Below are positions 1-7,443 of a stretch of DNA of 17,383 nt, piece by piece. The translations under genes were made by a program, and so were the position numbers. Origin of the DNA: Kiloniellaceae bacterium. Lineage in GTDB: Bacteria > Pseudomonadota > Alphaproteobacteria > Kiloniellales > Kiloniellaceae. Position 1 is the stretch's first letter. The number at the start of each line of letters is the position of its first letter. The notes under the pieces were generated by a model. The model was given only the letters and a program-made list of their open reading frames with translations, did no database searches and was not told where the DNA came from. The stretch lies in contig JAJFGK010000093.1 in NCBI GenBank assembly GCA_021776195.1, forward strand, positions 1 through 17,383, given 5' to 3'.

Positions 1-315
1 CGCTTCAAGGTCGTCACGGCGTATGGTGAGCATATTGCTGCAAGTGCCTTTGTTCCGAGCGGTAGCGCAACCGATCCGCTCCGAGTTGAGATGCACGACC
101 CCGCCGTCGCATTCGCCGCAGGTCATTAACCCCGAAAACAGATAACGCGGACGCCGGCGATCCCAGTAACCGGGCTGGCCTTTGGCAAAGCGGCTGGCCT
201 TCATTTCGCCCTGGCGGGCTTTGACCCCGTCCCACAAAGTTTGATCGATCAGGCGAAGTTCAGGCACATCGTGAGTAATCCACGAATTAACTAAGCATTC
301 ACCTCTTCCTGCCAC
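1..315 (-). pseudogene. Large serine recombinase, C-terminal fragment (truncated; continues off the left edge)
   Basis: The frame is open from the window edge to a stop at 316-318. Translated from about 291 downward it reads NSWITHDVPELRLIDQTLW, then KARQ, WDRRRPRYLFSGLMTCGECD and CATARNKGTCSNMLTIRRDD. This is the 'recombinase' domain junction followed by the zinc beta-ribbon (CxxC, later two further Cys) of large serine recombinases, the enzymes that integrate and excise phages, ICEs and cassettes. The N-terminal resolvase domain with the catalytic serine and most of the recombinase domain should lie upstream (316-500), but no such sequence is visible there in any frame I read. The only in-frame upstream start is a GTG at 315. 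The fragment is therefore probably a decayed remnant. The coiled-coil C-terminus may continue beyond position 1. Family assignment is confident; the pseudogene status is inferred from the missing catalytic half. Confidence 0.75.
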
Positions 316-533
316 TTAGTCCATACGAAGTGGATGGATACTATTTGATTTGGTTAGCCCACTAGGGCTCATCTTCTACCAACTTGGTTAGGCACCGCTG
401 ATATTGCCGGTGCAATCGAGTAGCGATCAAAGAATGATTCATCCATACAAGCTCCTGATTTTGGCGTCAATTTCGGATCGGCCAGTAACACCCGGCCGGT
501 ACCCGCAGAAACCTCATGCGCATGGAGAACAAC
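316..533. other. AT-richer intergenic stretch upstream of the chemoreceptor gene
   Basis: No convincing gene is visible. The stretch between about 260 and 480 is clearly richer in A+T than the rest of the window. It contains an 8-bp direct repeat TTGGTTAG at 350-357 and 384-391, and a small inverted repeat AGCCC-ACTA-GGGCT at 356-369. It must hold the promoter of the chemoreceptor gene, but I see no promoter boxes I would defend. It may include leftover DNA from the mobile element whose recombinase fragment lies to the left. Confidence 0.35.
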
Positions 534-2648
534 ATGCTCGACCGCTTCAAGGTCCAACTCAACATCCGCAACCGACTCATACTCGGGTTTTCCACCATCA
601 TTGTCATTTTGGGCGTTGCGGTCGGGACGACGCTGTTCAAGGTCGACGCGGTCCAGAGCGAGGCCAATCGGATCGTTGATCTGCGCGTGCCCACGGCTTT
701 CACGAGCTCGGGCATCGTCAAGGACATGTATGCCTCACTGGCGGCGCTGCGCGGCTGGATGATCACGGGAAATCCAAAATTCAAGGCCGAACGTACCGCC
801 GTGTGGGCCGGTATCGATCGGAAACGTGCGGAAATGGATCGGCTCGCGGCGAGTTGGACTGTTCCGGCGAATGTCGCCAAGTGGGCCGAGGTCAAGTCGA
901 CTCTCGATGAATTCAGGACCGCACAACAGCAGGTCGAGGCGATCGCCCATACGGCCGACGAGCATCCCGCGACCAAGGTCCTGGTCACCGAGGCCGCACC
1001 GCGCGCTTCCACGATCATCCAAAACATCACGGCGATGATCGATGCCGAGGCCGAACTCGGGGCAACGGCGGAACGCAAGGCGCTGCTTGGCATGATGGCC
1101 GACGTTCGCGGCACCATGGGTCTGGGCCTGGCCAACATTCGCGCCTACCTGCTGACTGGAGACGAAAAGTTCAAAGAACTGTTCGATAGCTTTTGGGCGA
1201 AGAACGAAAAGCGCTTCGCCGACCTTAAGAACAATAGCTACCTGCTGAGTTCGGAGCAGCGAGCGGCTTTCGAGTCCCTCTCCACGGCGCGGGCCGAATT
1301 CAGTCCGCTGCCGGCGCGGATGTTCGCCATTCGCGGCTCGAAACAGTGGAACATGGCGAACCATCTGCTGGTCACCGAGGCGGCCCCGCGTGCCGGAAAA
1401 CTGCTGACGATCCTGGCAGGATCGCTTCAAGACGACGGCGCGCGAAGCGGCGGCATGGTGGACAACCAGCTGGGCCTCCTTGCCGCGGATTCGGTCAGGA
1501 TGGCTGATAACATCAACCTTCTGAGGCTGACCGAGTGGGTGATTTTGGCCGTCGGTCTGGTGGTCGCATCCCTTGTGACCTTCCTGACAGTCCGGGCCAT
1601 TGTCCCGCCGATGAAGTCCATGACCGGTGTCATGACCAGCCTGGCGAAGGGCGATACGACGGTCGAGGTTCCCGGTCGTTCGAGGACGGACGAAATCGGC
1701 GAGATGGCCGGTGCGGTCCAGATCTTCAAGGACAATGCCATCGAGAAGATACGCCTGGAGGCCGAACAAGCGGAGACCGAAAAACGCACAGCTGAGGAAA
1801 AGCGTCAATCCATGCTCAAGATGGCGGATGATCTGGAGGGCTCGGTCGGCGGTATCGTCCAGGTCGTGTCCTCGGCTGCCACCGAGATGCAGGCCTCGGC
1901 CCAGTCCCTAACGGGAACCGCGGAAGAGACCAGCTCACAAGCCACCGCCGTCGCCGCCGCTTCCGAAGAGGCAACGACAAACGTCAACACCGTGGCGGCC
2001 GCGACGGAAGAGCTCACCGGCTCGATCAGTGAGATCAATCGTCAAGTTTCCAAGTCTACCGAGATCACGGCCAAGGCGGTCGAGGAGGCCGGCCGGACGA
2101 CGGAGATCATCCAAGGCATGGCTCAAATGGCCGAGAAGGTTGGCGACGTCGTTAGTCTGATCAACGATATCGCCGAGCAAACCAACCTGCTGGCGCTCAA
2201 CGCCACGATCGAGGCGGCCCGTGCCGGCGAGGCCGGCAAGGGCTTCGCGGTGGTCGCTTCGGAGGTGAAGAATCTCGCCTTGCAGACATCCAAGGCAACG
2301 GAGGAAATTTCCTCCCAGATCGATGAAATGCAAAGCGTCACCAGCGACAGCGCCAAGGCGATCGAGGGCATCAGCGAGATCATCAACGAGGTCAACCAGA
2401 TCGCCGGGAGCATTGCCGCGGCCATCGAAGAGCAGGGCGCGGCAACAGGGGAGATCGCCCGCAATGTGCAGGAAGCCTCCCAGGGCACCCAGGAAGTGTC
2501 CTCGAACATCGCCGGCGTCAGTCAGGCCGCCAGCGAGACGGGTCGTTCCGCCGGCGAGATGCTGGAAGCGGCCGGCGAGCTGTCGAGCCAGTCGGAAACT
2601 CTGCGCGAGGAGATCAGTCGCTTCCTGGCTGGGGTCCGAGCTGCTTAA
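534..2648 (+). CDS. Methyl-accepting chemotaxis protein with a duplicated helical sensor region
   Basis: This is a transmembrane chemoreceptor that controls the CheA/CheW array. TM1 is at about residues 15-35, an extracytoplasmic helical region spans about 36-334, TM2 is at about 335-357, and HAMP (AIVPP to [10 protein letters not shown]) follows to about 405. The signalling domain has the conserved hairpin tip, with [19 protein letters not shown] beginning near residue 546 and then [15 protein letters not shown]. Glutamine/glutamate-rich heptads on both arms are candidate methylation sites. There is no C-terminal CheR/CheB-docking pentapeptide. The sensor region consists of two related ~130-residue modules: [13 protein letters not shown] near residue 72 versus [13 protein letters not shown] near 202, and LVTEAAPRA at 150 and again at 279. 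This resembles HBM-type bimodular sensors. ATG 534 is chosen because GGAG sits 6 nt upstream; in-frame ATGs at 516 and 522 lack such a site. The ligand is unknown. Confidence 0.95.
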   Translation: MLDRFKVQLNIRNRLILGFSTIIVILGVAVGTTLFKVDAVQSEANRIVDLRVPTAFTSSGIVKDMYASLAALRGWMITGNPKFKAERTAVWAGIDRKRAEMDRLAASWTVPANVAKWAEVKSTLDEFRTAQQQVEAIAHTADEHPATKVLVTEAAPRASTIIQNITAMIDAEAELGATAERKALLGMMADVRGTMGLGLANIRAYLLTGDEKFKELFDSFWAKNEKRFADLKNNSYLLSSEQRAAFESLSTARAEFSPLPARMFAIRGSKQWNMANHLLVTEAAPRAGKLLTILAGSLQDDGARSGGMVDNQLGLLAADSVRMADNINLLRLTEWVILAVGLVVASLVTFLTVRAIVPPMKSMTGVMTSLAKGDTTVEVPGRSRTDEIGEMAGAVQIFKDNAIEKIRLEAEQAETEKRTAEEKRQSMLKMADDLEGSVGGIVQVVSSAATEMQASAQSLTGTAEETSSQATAVAAASEEATTNVNTVAAATEELTGSISEINRQVSKSTEITAKAVEEAGRTTEIIQGMAQMAEKVGDVVSLINDIAEQTNLLALNATIEAARAGEAGKGFAVVASEVKNLALQTSKATEEISSQIDEMQSVTSDSAKAIEGISEIINEVNQIAGSIAAAIEEQGAATGEIARNVQEASQGTQEVSSNIAGVSQAASETGRSAGEMLEAAGELSSQSETLREEISRFLAGVRAA

Positions 2649-2680
2649 CTACAAAGTACTGGCTGAACCATGCCAGAGGG

Positions 2681-2708
2681 AGCCCTCGCCACGCGCCCCG
2701 CGAGGGCT
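2681..2708 (+). terminator. Stem-loop terminator after the chemoreceptor gene
   Basis: A perfect 9-bp inverted repeat, AGCCCTCGC (2681-2689) and GCGAGGGCT (2700-2708), flanks a 10-nt loop. It is followed by a pyrimidine run, TTCCTCGTTT. It starts 33 nt after the MCP stop codon, as expected for an intrinsic terminator. The T-run is interrupted, so termination may be only partial. Confidence 0.7.
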
Positions 2709-2740
2709 TCCTCGTTTGGCCTTCCTCGCCACTGGAGGCG

Positions 2741-3082
2741 ATGACAACAAAGATGCCAGCCATTCACACCCTCGTCCTGGAACGCGGAACCGCCCCCTTC
2801 GATCGACAGATTTTAGAGCTCGAGGCACAGCGAACGACCCTGATTTCAGCATTTGAGCAGGTGGCGGCGGATCTGAGATCCCTGTCCAGGCAGCCAGGAT
2901 TTGGCTTTGTGGACGACTTGATCCTTCGGTATCGGCAGAACTTGCGCTTGGTGGATAAGATCGATCCGCATGCGCTTCCGTCCCCAGCGGTGCTGACGGC
3001 GCTGACGAACAGGTTGAAGCTGTTGAGTGGTGCATTCACGATCTGCAGAGGTCTTGCCCAGCTCCGGTTGGGATTGCTCTAG
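2741..3082 (+). CDS. Small hypothetical protein, predicted helical (113 aa)
   Basis: I do not recognise this protein. It is soluble, with no signal peptide or membrane segment, and is mostly amphipathic helix: FDRQILELEAQRTTLISAFE, then VAADLRSL, then FVDDLILRYRQNLRLVDKID and a C-terminal LTALTNRLKLL. GGAGG lies only 2 nt before ATG 2741 and 14 nt before the alternative ATG 2753, so the start is uncertain. Codon use is somewhat less GC-biased than in the neighbours. The stop falls 2 nt from the stop of the convergent permease gene, which fits a real gene packed against it. The MCP terminator lies just upstream, so it would need its own promoter or read-through. If it is not a gene, 2709-3084 is an unexplained intergenic stretch. 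Confidence 0.45.
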   Translation: MTTKMPAIHTLVLERGTAPFDRQILELEAQRTTLISAFEQVAADLRSLSRQPGFGFVDDLILRYRQNLRLVDKIDPHALPSPAVLTALTNRLKLLSGAFTICRGLAQLRLGLL

Positions 3083-3084
3083 CT

Positions 3085-4866
3085 CTAGCTCGCCCAGATC
3101 CACAGCAGCATCGGGGTCGAGACCAGCAGGATCAGGCCGTCGAGCGGCAGGCCCATGCGCCAGTAGTCGGAAAAGCGGTAGCCGCCGGGGGCCATCACCA
3201 AGGTGTTCGACTGGTGACCGATCGGGGTCAGATAGGGCGAGGCCGCACCGATCGCCACGGCCATGAGGAAGGCATCGGGCGGCGCGCCCAGGCCACGGGC
3301 GATCTCCAGCGCCAGCGGTGCCATCAGGACCGCGGTTGGCGAGTTGTGCACCAGATCGGACAGCAGCATCGAAATCGCGGTGACCAGGGCAAGGGTGGCC
3401 CAGAGCGGCAGGTCGCCGGCAAGCCCGACCACGCCCTGGCCCAGCAGGGCCGTGGCGCCGGTGGTCTCGAGCGCGCCGCCCAAGGGTAGCAGGCAGGCGA
3501 GAAGGATAATGATCGGCCACTCGATGGCGTCGTAGGCCTCGCGCAGGGTCAGACAGTCGCCGAGGATGAGGGCGGCGACGGCCAGCAGGAAGGCGACCTG
3601 GATCGGCAGCAGGCCGAAGGCGGTCAGGCCGAGCGCGACGGCGAAGATCCCCAGGGTCTGGAGCGAGCGTCGCGGCCGGCCGATGCGCAGCGCCCGTTCG
3701 GCCAGCGGCAGGCAGCCCAGGGTCACGGCGACTTCGTGCAGCTTGGCGCTGTCGCCCTGGAGCAGCAGGACGTCGCCGGTCACGAAGCGCACCGCCCCCA
3801 ACCTGGTGCGCGGCGCCCAGTCGCGCCGCGCCATGGCGAGCAGGTTCACGCCGTATTTCTCGTGGATCCGCAGGCCGCGCATGGAGCGTCCTTCGATCGG
3901 CGCGTTGGGCATGACCACCGCCTCCAGCAGGCTCACCTGCTCGGAGCGCAGATCCTCCTCGCGGAAGTCGGCCTGGCCGGTGGGCGCCAGTCGGTTGCTG
4001 GAAAAGAGCGGCTCCAGCGCCGCCGGGTCGCCCTCGAGGACCAGGACATCGTCGATCCGGATGGTATCGGGACCCAGCGGCGCCAGCAGCCGGCGATCGT
4101 CGCGAATGATCGCCATCACGGTGGCCTCGTTGTCGCAGAGCTGTTCCAGGTCGCGGACCCGCGCGCCCTTCAGGGTCGAGCCTTCCGGCACGCGGGCTTC
4201 GATCAGATAGTCGGTCACGGCAAAGTGCGGCTCGGCCGTGCCCGGTGCTTCCTCGCGCCCGGTCGGCAGGAGCCGCCAGCCGATCAGGGCGAGATAGGCA
4301 AATCCCACCAGGGCCACCGGCAGGCCGACCAGGGCGAAATCGAACAGACTGAAGGCCGTGCCGCTGGTCTCGCCGCGAAAGCTTGCGATGATGATGTTGG
4401 GGGGCGTGCCGATCTGAGTGATCAGGCCGCCCAGCAGGGTGGCGAAGGAGAGCGGCATGAGGATGCGCGAGGCCGGCCGCCGGCTGCGGGCGGCCTGACG
4501 CAGGGCGACCGGCAGCATCAGCGCCAGGGCGCCGATATTGTTCATGAAGGCGGAAAAAACCAGTCCCAGGCCGCCGGTGGCGCCGATCTGCACCGTCGTC
4601 GAACGGTCCGCCCAACCCAGCAGCCGGACCAGTTGGTCGACCAGCCCGGAGACCTGCAGCGCCCGGCTGATGATCAACACCGCCGCGACGGTGATCACCG
4701 CCGGATGGCCAAAGCCCATGAAAGCGGACTCGGCCGGCACCAGCCCGATCAACACCGCGGCGAGCAGCGCCAACAGCGCCACCAGGTCGTAACGCCAGCG
4801 GCCCAGGACGAAGAGCGCCATGGTCAGCAACAGCAGTCCGAATAGAAGGCCCTGGTCGAGGGTCAT
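3085..4866 (-). CDS. SLC13/DASS-type anion permease with two RCK_C (TrkA_C) domains
   Basis: This is an inner-membrane symporter of the divalent anion/Na+ family, whose members carry sulfate, dicarboxylates and similar anions; the substrate cannot be read from the sequence. Hydrophobic helices fill residues about 5-200. They include the first hairpin motif FMNN (107-110) and the loop GTPPNII (153-159). Two cytoplasmic TrkA_C domains follow (about 217-288 and 309-385). A second membrane half (about 403-593) contains HNSPTAVLMAP (507-517) and SPYLTPIGHQSN (543-554), the pseudo-symmetric partner motif. At 593 aa it has the usual length for the DASS-plus-TrkA_C subgroup. ATG 4866 is chosen, with GGTGGGG a few bases upstream; an in-frame GTG at 4875 is the alternative. 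The MFS gene lies about 110 nt upstream on the same strand, so co-transcription is possible. Confidence 0.9.
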   Translation of the reverse strand: MTLDQGLLFGLLLLTMALFVLGRWRYDLVALLALLAAVLIGLVPAESAFMGFGHPAVITVAAVLIISRALQVSGLVDQLVRLLGWADRSTTVQIGATGGLGLVFSAFMNNIGALALMLPVALRQAARSRRPASRILMPLSFATLLGGLITQIGTPPNIIIASFRGETSGTAFSLFDFALVGLPVALVGFAYLALIGWRLLPTGREEAPGTAEPHFAVTDYLIEARVPEGSTLKGARVRDLEQLCDNEATVMAIIRDDRRLLAPLGPDTIRIDDVLVLEGDPAALEPLFSSNRLAPTGQADFREEDLRSEQVSLLEAVVMPNAPIEGRSMRGLRIHEKYGVNLLAMARRDWAPRTRLGAVRFVTGDVLLLQGDSAKLHEVAVTLGCLPLAERALRIGRPRRSLQTLGIFAVALGLTAFGLLPIQVAFLLAVAALILGDCLTLREAYDAIEWPIIILLACLLPLGGALETTGATALLGQGVVGLAGDLPLWATLALVTAISMLLSDLVHNSPTAVLMAPLALEIARGLGAPPDAFLMAVAIGAASPYLTPIGHQSNTLVMAPGGYRFSDYWRMGLPLDGLILLVSTPMLLWIWAS

Positions 4867-4975
4867 GATCCCCACCGCTCGAAGGGTTGGCGCGAAGAGT
4901 CTTGGCGTTACGAGAAAAGGTACAGTGGTTGCAGCCTGCTAACCAGGATCAACTGCCCCTGCGGGGCCGGGACCG

Positions 4976-6217
4976 TCAGCCCGGCAGCGGGTCGACCCGG
5001 GCGGCGCGGGCGGCGGGGCGGGCGCGGCCGAGCCGCGGGTGCATGCGGCGGCAGGCGCTCACCATCAGCAGCATGGCGACCCCGCCGACCACGTAGACCG
5101 CGGCCAGGTCTAAGCCGCGCAGCAGGACAGCGAAGAGGCCGGGTGGTCCCAATTCCGAGAAATCGCGGTAGGTCGAATAGACCGAGGTCATCTCCGGACG
5201 CTCGTGGGGTCGAACCGCCAGCATGAAGGGCGTGTTGCCGACCGCATCCATGGAAACGGCGATCAGGGCGGCAATCATCAAGACCCCGGCGGCGATCAGC
5301 GGGGCCGGGCCGGCGAAGAGGGCGACGCCGGCGGTGGAGGCGGCGGTCCCGAGAAAACCGTTGATCAGAACCCGGCGGATGCCGACGGCCCGCAGATAGC
5401 GCGAGAAGAGCGGCAGCAGAAAGAGAAAGGCCGTGCCGCCGGAGACCATGGCCCCGCCGGCCAGGGGGCCGAGGCCGCTCTCGACCGCGAAGATCGGCGT
5501 GTAGATGAAGAAGAGCACCCACCAGGAACTGCGACCCACGGCGATCGTCCAGGCCAGGACGAGGCGCGGCTGGGCGGTGAAGCGCGCCAGGTTTTTCAGC
5601 GGACTGGCCACCGATCCACGCGGCCGGGTCAGCTGCGGACTGTCGGTCAGGCGGAGAAACCAGAAGTATCCCAGCATGATGTTGATCGTGGCGGCACTGA
5701 GGGCGTAGGGCAGCCAGTGTGCCACATGGGCCTGCAGGACCACTCCGAGTAGCGGCCCCAGGGTCCAGGCGCCGGCCGAATAGAAGATCCGCAGGGGCTC
5801 GCTGCGGGACAGCCCCTGACGCGGAATGTTGTCCATGATGTAGAGGTTGGCGCAGACCGTAAGCGCGACCACGCCGAGAACCCGCAGGCCCATGCCGACG
5901 AGCTGGGTTTCAAGGTGGCCCCAGAACAGCATGAAGCAGGAGGCAAGGGCGCAGACCCCGCCAGCGCTATAGACATAGCGCCGCGCCGTGCGGCGGACCA
6001 GCCAGGGCATGCCGAGGTTCGCCGCCAAGCCAAGCAGGCCGACCAGGAAATAGAGACCGCTGACCTTGTCGCTGGTGCCGACGATGGCCAGCACGTCCAG
6101 CGGGATGACCGTGGTCAGCAGCGCACGGGCGAAGGATTCCATGGCAAAGAGAAGGGCAAAGGCTTCCGCGCTGGGGGCTCCCAGGCGGCGCATCCAAACC
6201 GGATGGCGAACGAACAT
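4976..6217 (-). CDS. MFS transporter
   Basis: A polytopic inner-membrane protein of 413 aa with about 10-12 hydrophobic helices, such as LLTTVIPLDVLAIVG, GLYFLVGLLGLAANLG and AALIAVSMDAVGNTPFMLAV. The basic loop PWLVRRTARRYVYSAGG after the second or third helix matches the MFS loop 2-3 region. The substrate is unknown. The Pro/Arg-rich C-terminal tail (after ACRRMHP) looks cytoplasmic. The frame is open to 6346, but ATG 6217 is chosen because AGGGA lies 7 nt upstream and a longer form would run into the divergent regulator gene. The divergent LysR gene and the shared 128-nt region suggest that LysR controls this permease, and perhaps the SLC13 gene downstream of it. That regulatory link is inferred from layout only. 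Confidence 0.85.
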   Translation of the reverse strand: MFVRHPVWMRRLGAPSAEAFALLFAMESFARALLTTVIPLDVLAIVGTSDKVSGLYFLVGLLGLAANLGMPWLVRRTARRYVYSAGGVCALASCFMLFWGHLETQLVGMGLRVLGVVALTVCANLYIMDNIPRQGLSRSEPLRIFYSAGAWTLGPLLGVVLQAHVAHWLPYALSAATINIMLGYFWFLRLTDSPQLTRPRGSVASPLKNLARFTAQPRLVLAWTIAVGRSSWWVLFFIYTPIFAVESGLGPLAGGAMVSGGTAFLFLLPLFSRYLRAVGIRRVLINGFLGTAASTAGVALFAGPAPLIAAGVLMIAALIAVSMDAVGNTPFMLAVRPHERPEMTSVYSTYRDFSELGPPGLFAVLLRGLDLAAVYVVGGVAMLLMVSACRRMHPRLGRARPAARAARVDPLPG

Positions 6218-6297
6218 GAAGCGGTCCCTGGAAGCGGCAGGCAGGTCAGCCTGGGCCCTGAAATGCGATTTGGATAACGAAAAGATTTGCCTGCCAT

Positions 6298-6314
6298 GAT
6301 CGAAATAGTCGATC
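6298..6314. promoter_or_regulatory. Probable LysR-type operator between the MFS and lysR genes
   Basis: A 17-bp perfect palindrome, GATCGA-AATAG-TCGATC, lies in the divergent intergenic region, 31 nt before the lysR start. It contains ATC-N9-GAT and so fits the T-N11-A rule for LysR-family recognition sites. Its position near lysR fits an autoregulatory, divergent-promoter site. Assignment to this LysR is inference. Confidence 0.6.
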
Positions 6315-6345
6315 GTAGAGGCCACTTCGATTGGGAGCCCGGTCA

Positions 6346-7203
6346 ATGAACACGGAATCGATCAGGACTTTTTTGGAAGTCGCCGGCTGCGGAAATTTTC
6401 ACCGCGCCGCCGAGGCGCTAAACGTGACCCAATCGACGGTCAGCGCGCGGGTCAAGGGGCTCGAAGATCACTTCGGCATGCCGCTCTTTCGCCGCCACCG
6501 TGCCGGCGTCGCGCTGACCGCGGCGGGCCAGCAGTTTCGCCGCTATGCGCTCAACATGCAGCAGCTCTGGTACCAGGCGCATCAGGCGGTGACCTTGCCG
6601 CAGGGCTATTCCAACGTCTTCGCGCTGGCCGCCCAGGTCAGCCTTTGGGACCGGCTGATCCTGCCCTGGATACCCTGGATGCGCGAGGCCGCGCCGGGGG
6701 TCGCCATTCGGGTCGACGCCGACTACTCGACAAGTCAGATGCGCCAATTGGCCGATGGCCTGATCGACATCGGGGTGATGTATCAGCCGCGCCGGCAGGC
6801 CGGCCTCAGGGTCGAGATGCTGTTCGAAGAGACCCTGGTGCTGGTCGCCACGGAGCAACGCAGAGTCACGCCGGGCTGGCGCGAGGACTATGTCTTCGTC
6901 GACTGGGGCGATGCCTTTCGCGAGGTTCATGCCCAGGCCTATCCCGCCATGGAAACCCCGGCGGTTTCGGTCGGTCTGGGTGCCCTCGGCCTGCAGCACA
7001 TTCTGCAGCAGGGCGGCTCCGGCTACTTTCCGCTTCGCGTGGTCGGACCCTTGATCGAGGCCGGGCAGCTCTTTCGGGTCGAGGATGCGGTCGAGGCACA
7101 GCGCCCGGCCTACGTGGTCTACCACGACAATCCCGCCGACCCCGACCTGCTGACCCTGGCGCTGGAAGGTCTGCGCGCGGTGGCGCAGGAGGAGGGGGCC
7201 TGA
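6346..7203 (+). CDS. LysR family transcriptional regulator
   Basis: A 285-residue regulator. The N-terminal winged HTH (residues about 1-60) reads IRTFLEVAGCGNFHRAAEAL, NVTQSTVSARVKGLEDHFG and PLFRRHRAGVALTAAG, the classic LysR pattern. The effector-binding domain (about 90-285) has the usual two-lobe pattern with GLIDIGVMYQPR and LQHILQQGGSGYFPLRVV. ATG 6346 is chosen, with GGGAG 8 nt upstream; a TTG start at 6331 is less likely. It is divergent from the MFS permease and probably regulates it through the palindrome at 6298-6314. The co-inducer is unknown. An ATG (7203-7205) overlapping the stop codon opens a decayed downstream frame. Confidence 0.93.
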   Translation: MNTESIRTFLEVAGCGNFHRAAEALNVTQSTVSARVKGLEDHFGMPLFRRHRAGVALTAAGQQFRRYALNMQQLWYQAHQAVTLPQGYSNVFALAAQVSLWDRLILPWIPWMREAAPGVAIRVDADYSTSQMRQLADGLIDIGVMYQPRRQAGLRVEMLFEETLVLVATEQRRVTPGWREDYVFVDWGDAFREVHAQAYPAMETPAVSVGLGALGLQHILQQGGSGYFPLRVVGPLIEAGQLFRVEDAVEAQRPAYVVYHDNPADPDLLTLALEGLRAVAQEEGA

Positions 7204-7249
7204 TGGGAATTCGGTTGGCGTCCTACATCGCATCCTTCGCCCGCTCGCC

Positions 7250-7393
7250 GCTGGCGCCCTGATCGGCGATGGCTGCCGGATCGGCGCCAATGCCGTCATC
7301 GCACCCGGCGCCCTACTGGAGCCCGGCCGCATCGACGCGCGTCTGGCACTGATTGATCAGGGCCGCGATGGGCCACATGCTGGCCCGGATTGA
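7250..7393 (+). pseudogene. Hexapeptide-repeat (left-handed beta-helix) protein remnant
   Basis: One frame reads AAGALIGDGCRIGANAVIAP, then GALLEPG and LALIDQ, ending at TGA 7391-7393. The spacing of I/V/A-G/N residues every six positions is the left-handed beta-helix signature of acyltransferases and gamma-carbonic anhydrases. Only about six coils remain and there is no proper start in this frame. The ATG at 7203, overlapping the lysR stop, opens a different frame (MGIRLASYIASFARSPLAP) that stops at 7262, just as the hexapeptide homology begins. This looks like the tail of a gene that lost its body by deletion or frameshift. It could also be chance, given the GC-rich Gly/Ala codons, but the exact periodicity argues against that. 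Confidence 0.45.
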
Positions 7394-7443
7394 ACGCCCG
7401 TCGCGGCAACGTTCAGCCCCCGGTCTGACCGAACACGCGGCCG

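Noticed and set aside
14..235. 73-codon minus-strand frame at the left edge
   Set aside because: It is out of frame with the serine recombinase homology, which reads cleanly in the neighbouring frame and explains the sequence.
350..391. TTGGTTAG direct repeats as an attachment site or target-site duplication
   Set aside because: They are only 8 bp and 34 bp apart, with no matching copy elsewhere in the window; too short to support.
2846..4615. A 589-codon minus-strand open frame overlapping the SLC13 gene
   Set aside because: It is a shadow frame: Arg/Gly/Pro/His-rich with no hydrophobic pattern, lying across a gene with clear family motifs. High GC leaves such frames open by chance.
3736..4845. 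A 369-codon plus-strand frame antisense to the SLC13 gene
   Set aside because: Gln/Gly/Arg/His-rich composition with no motifs, and fully inside a recognised gene. GC-driven shadow.
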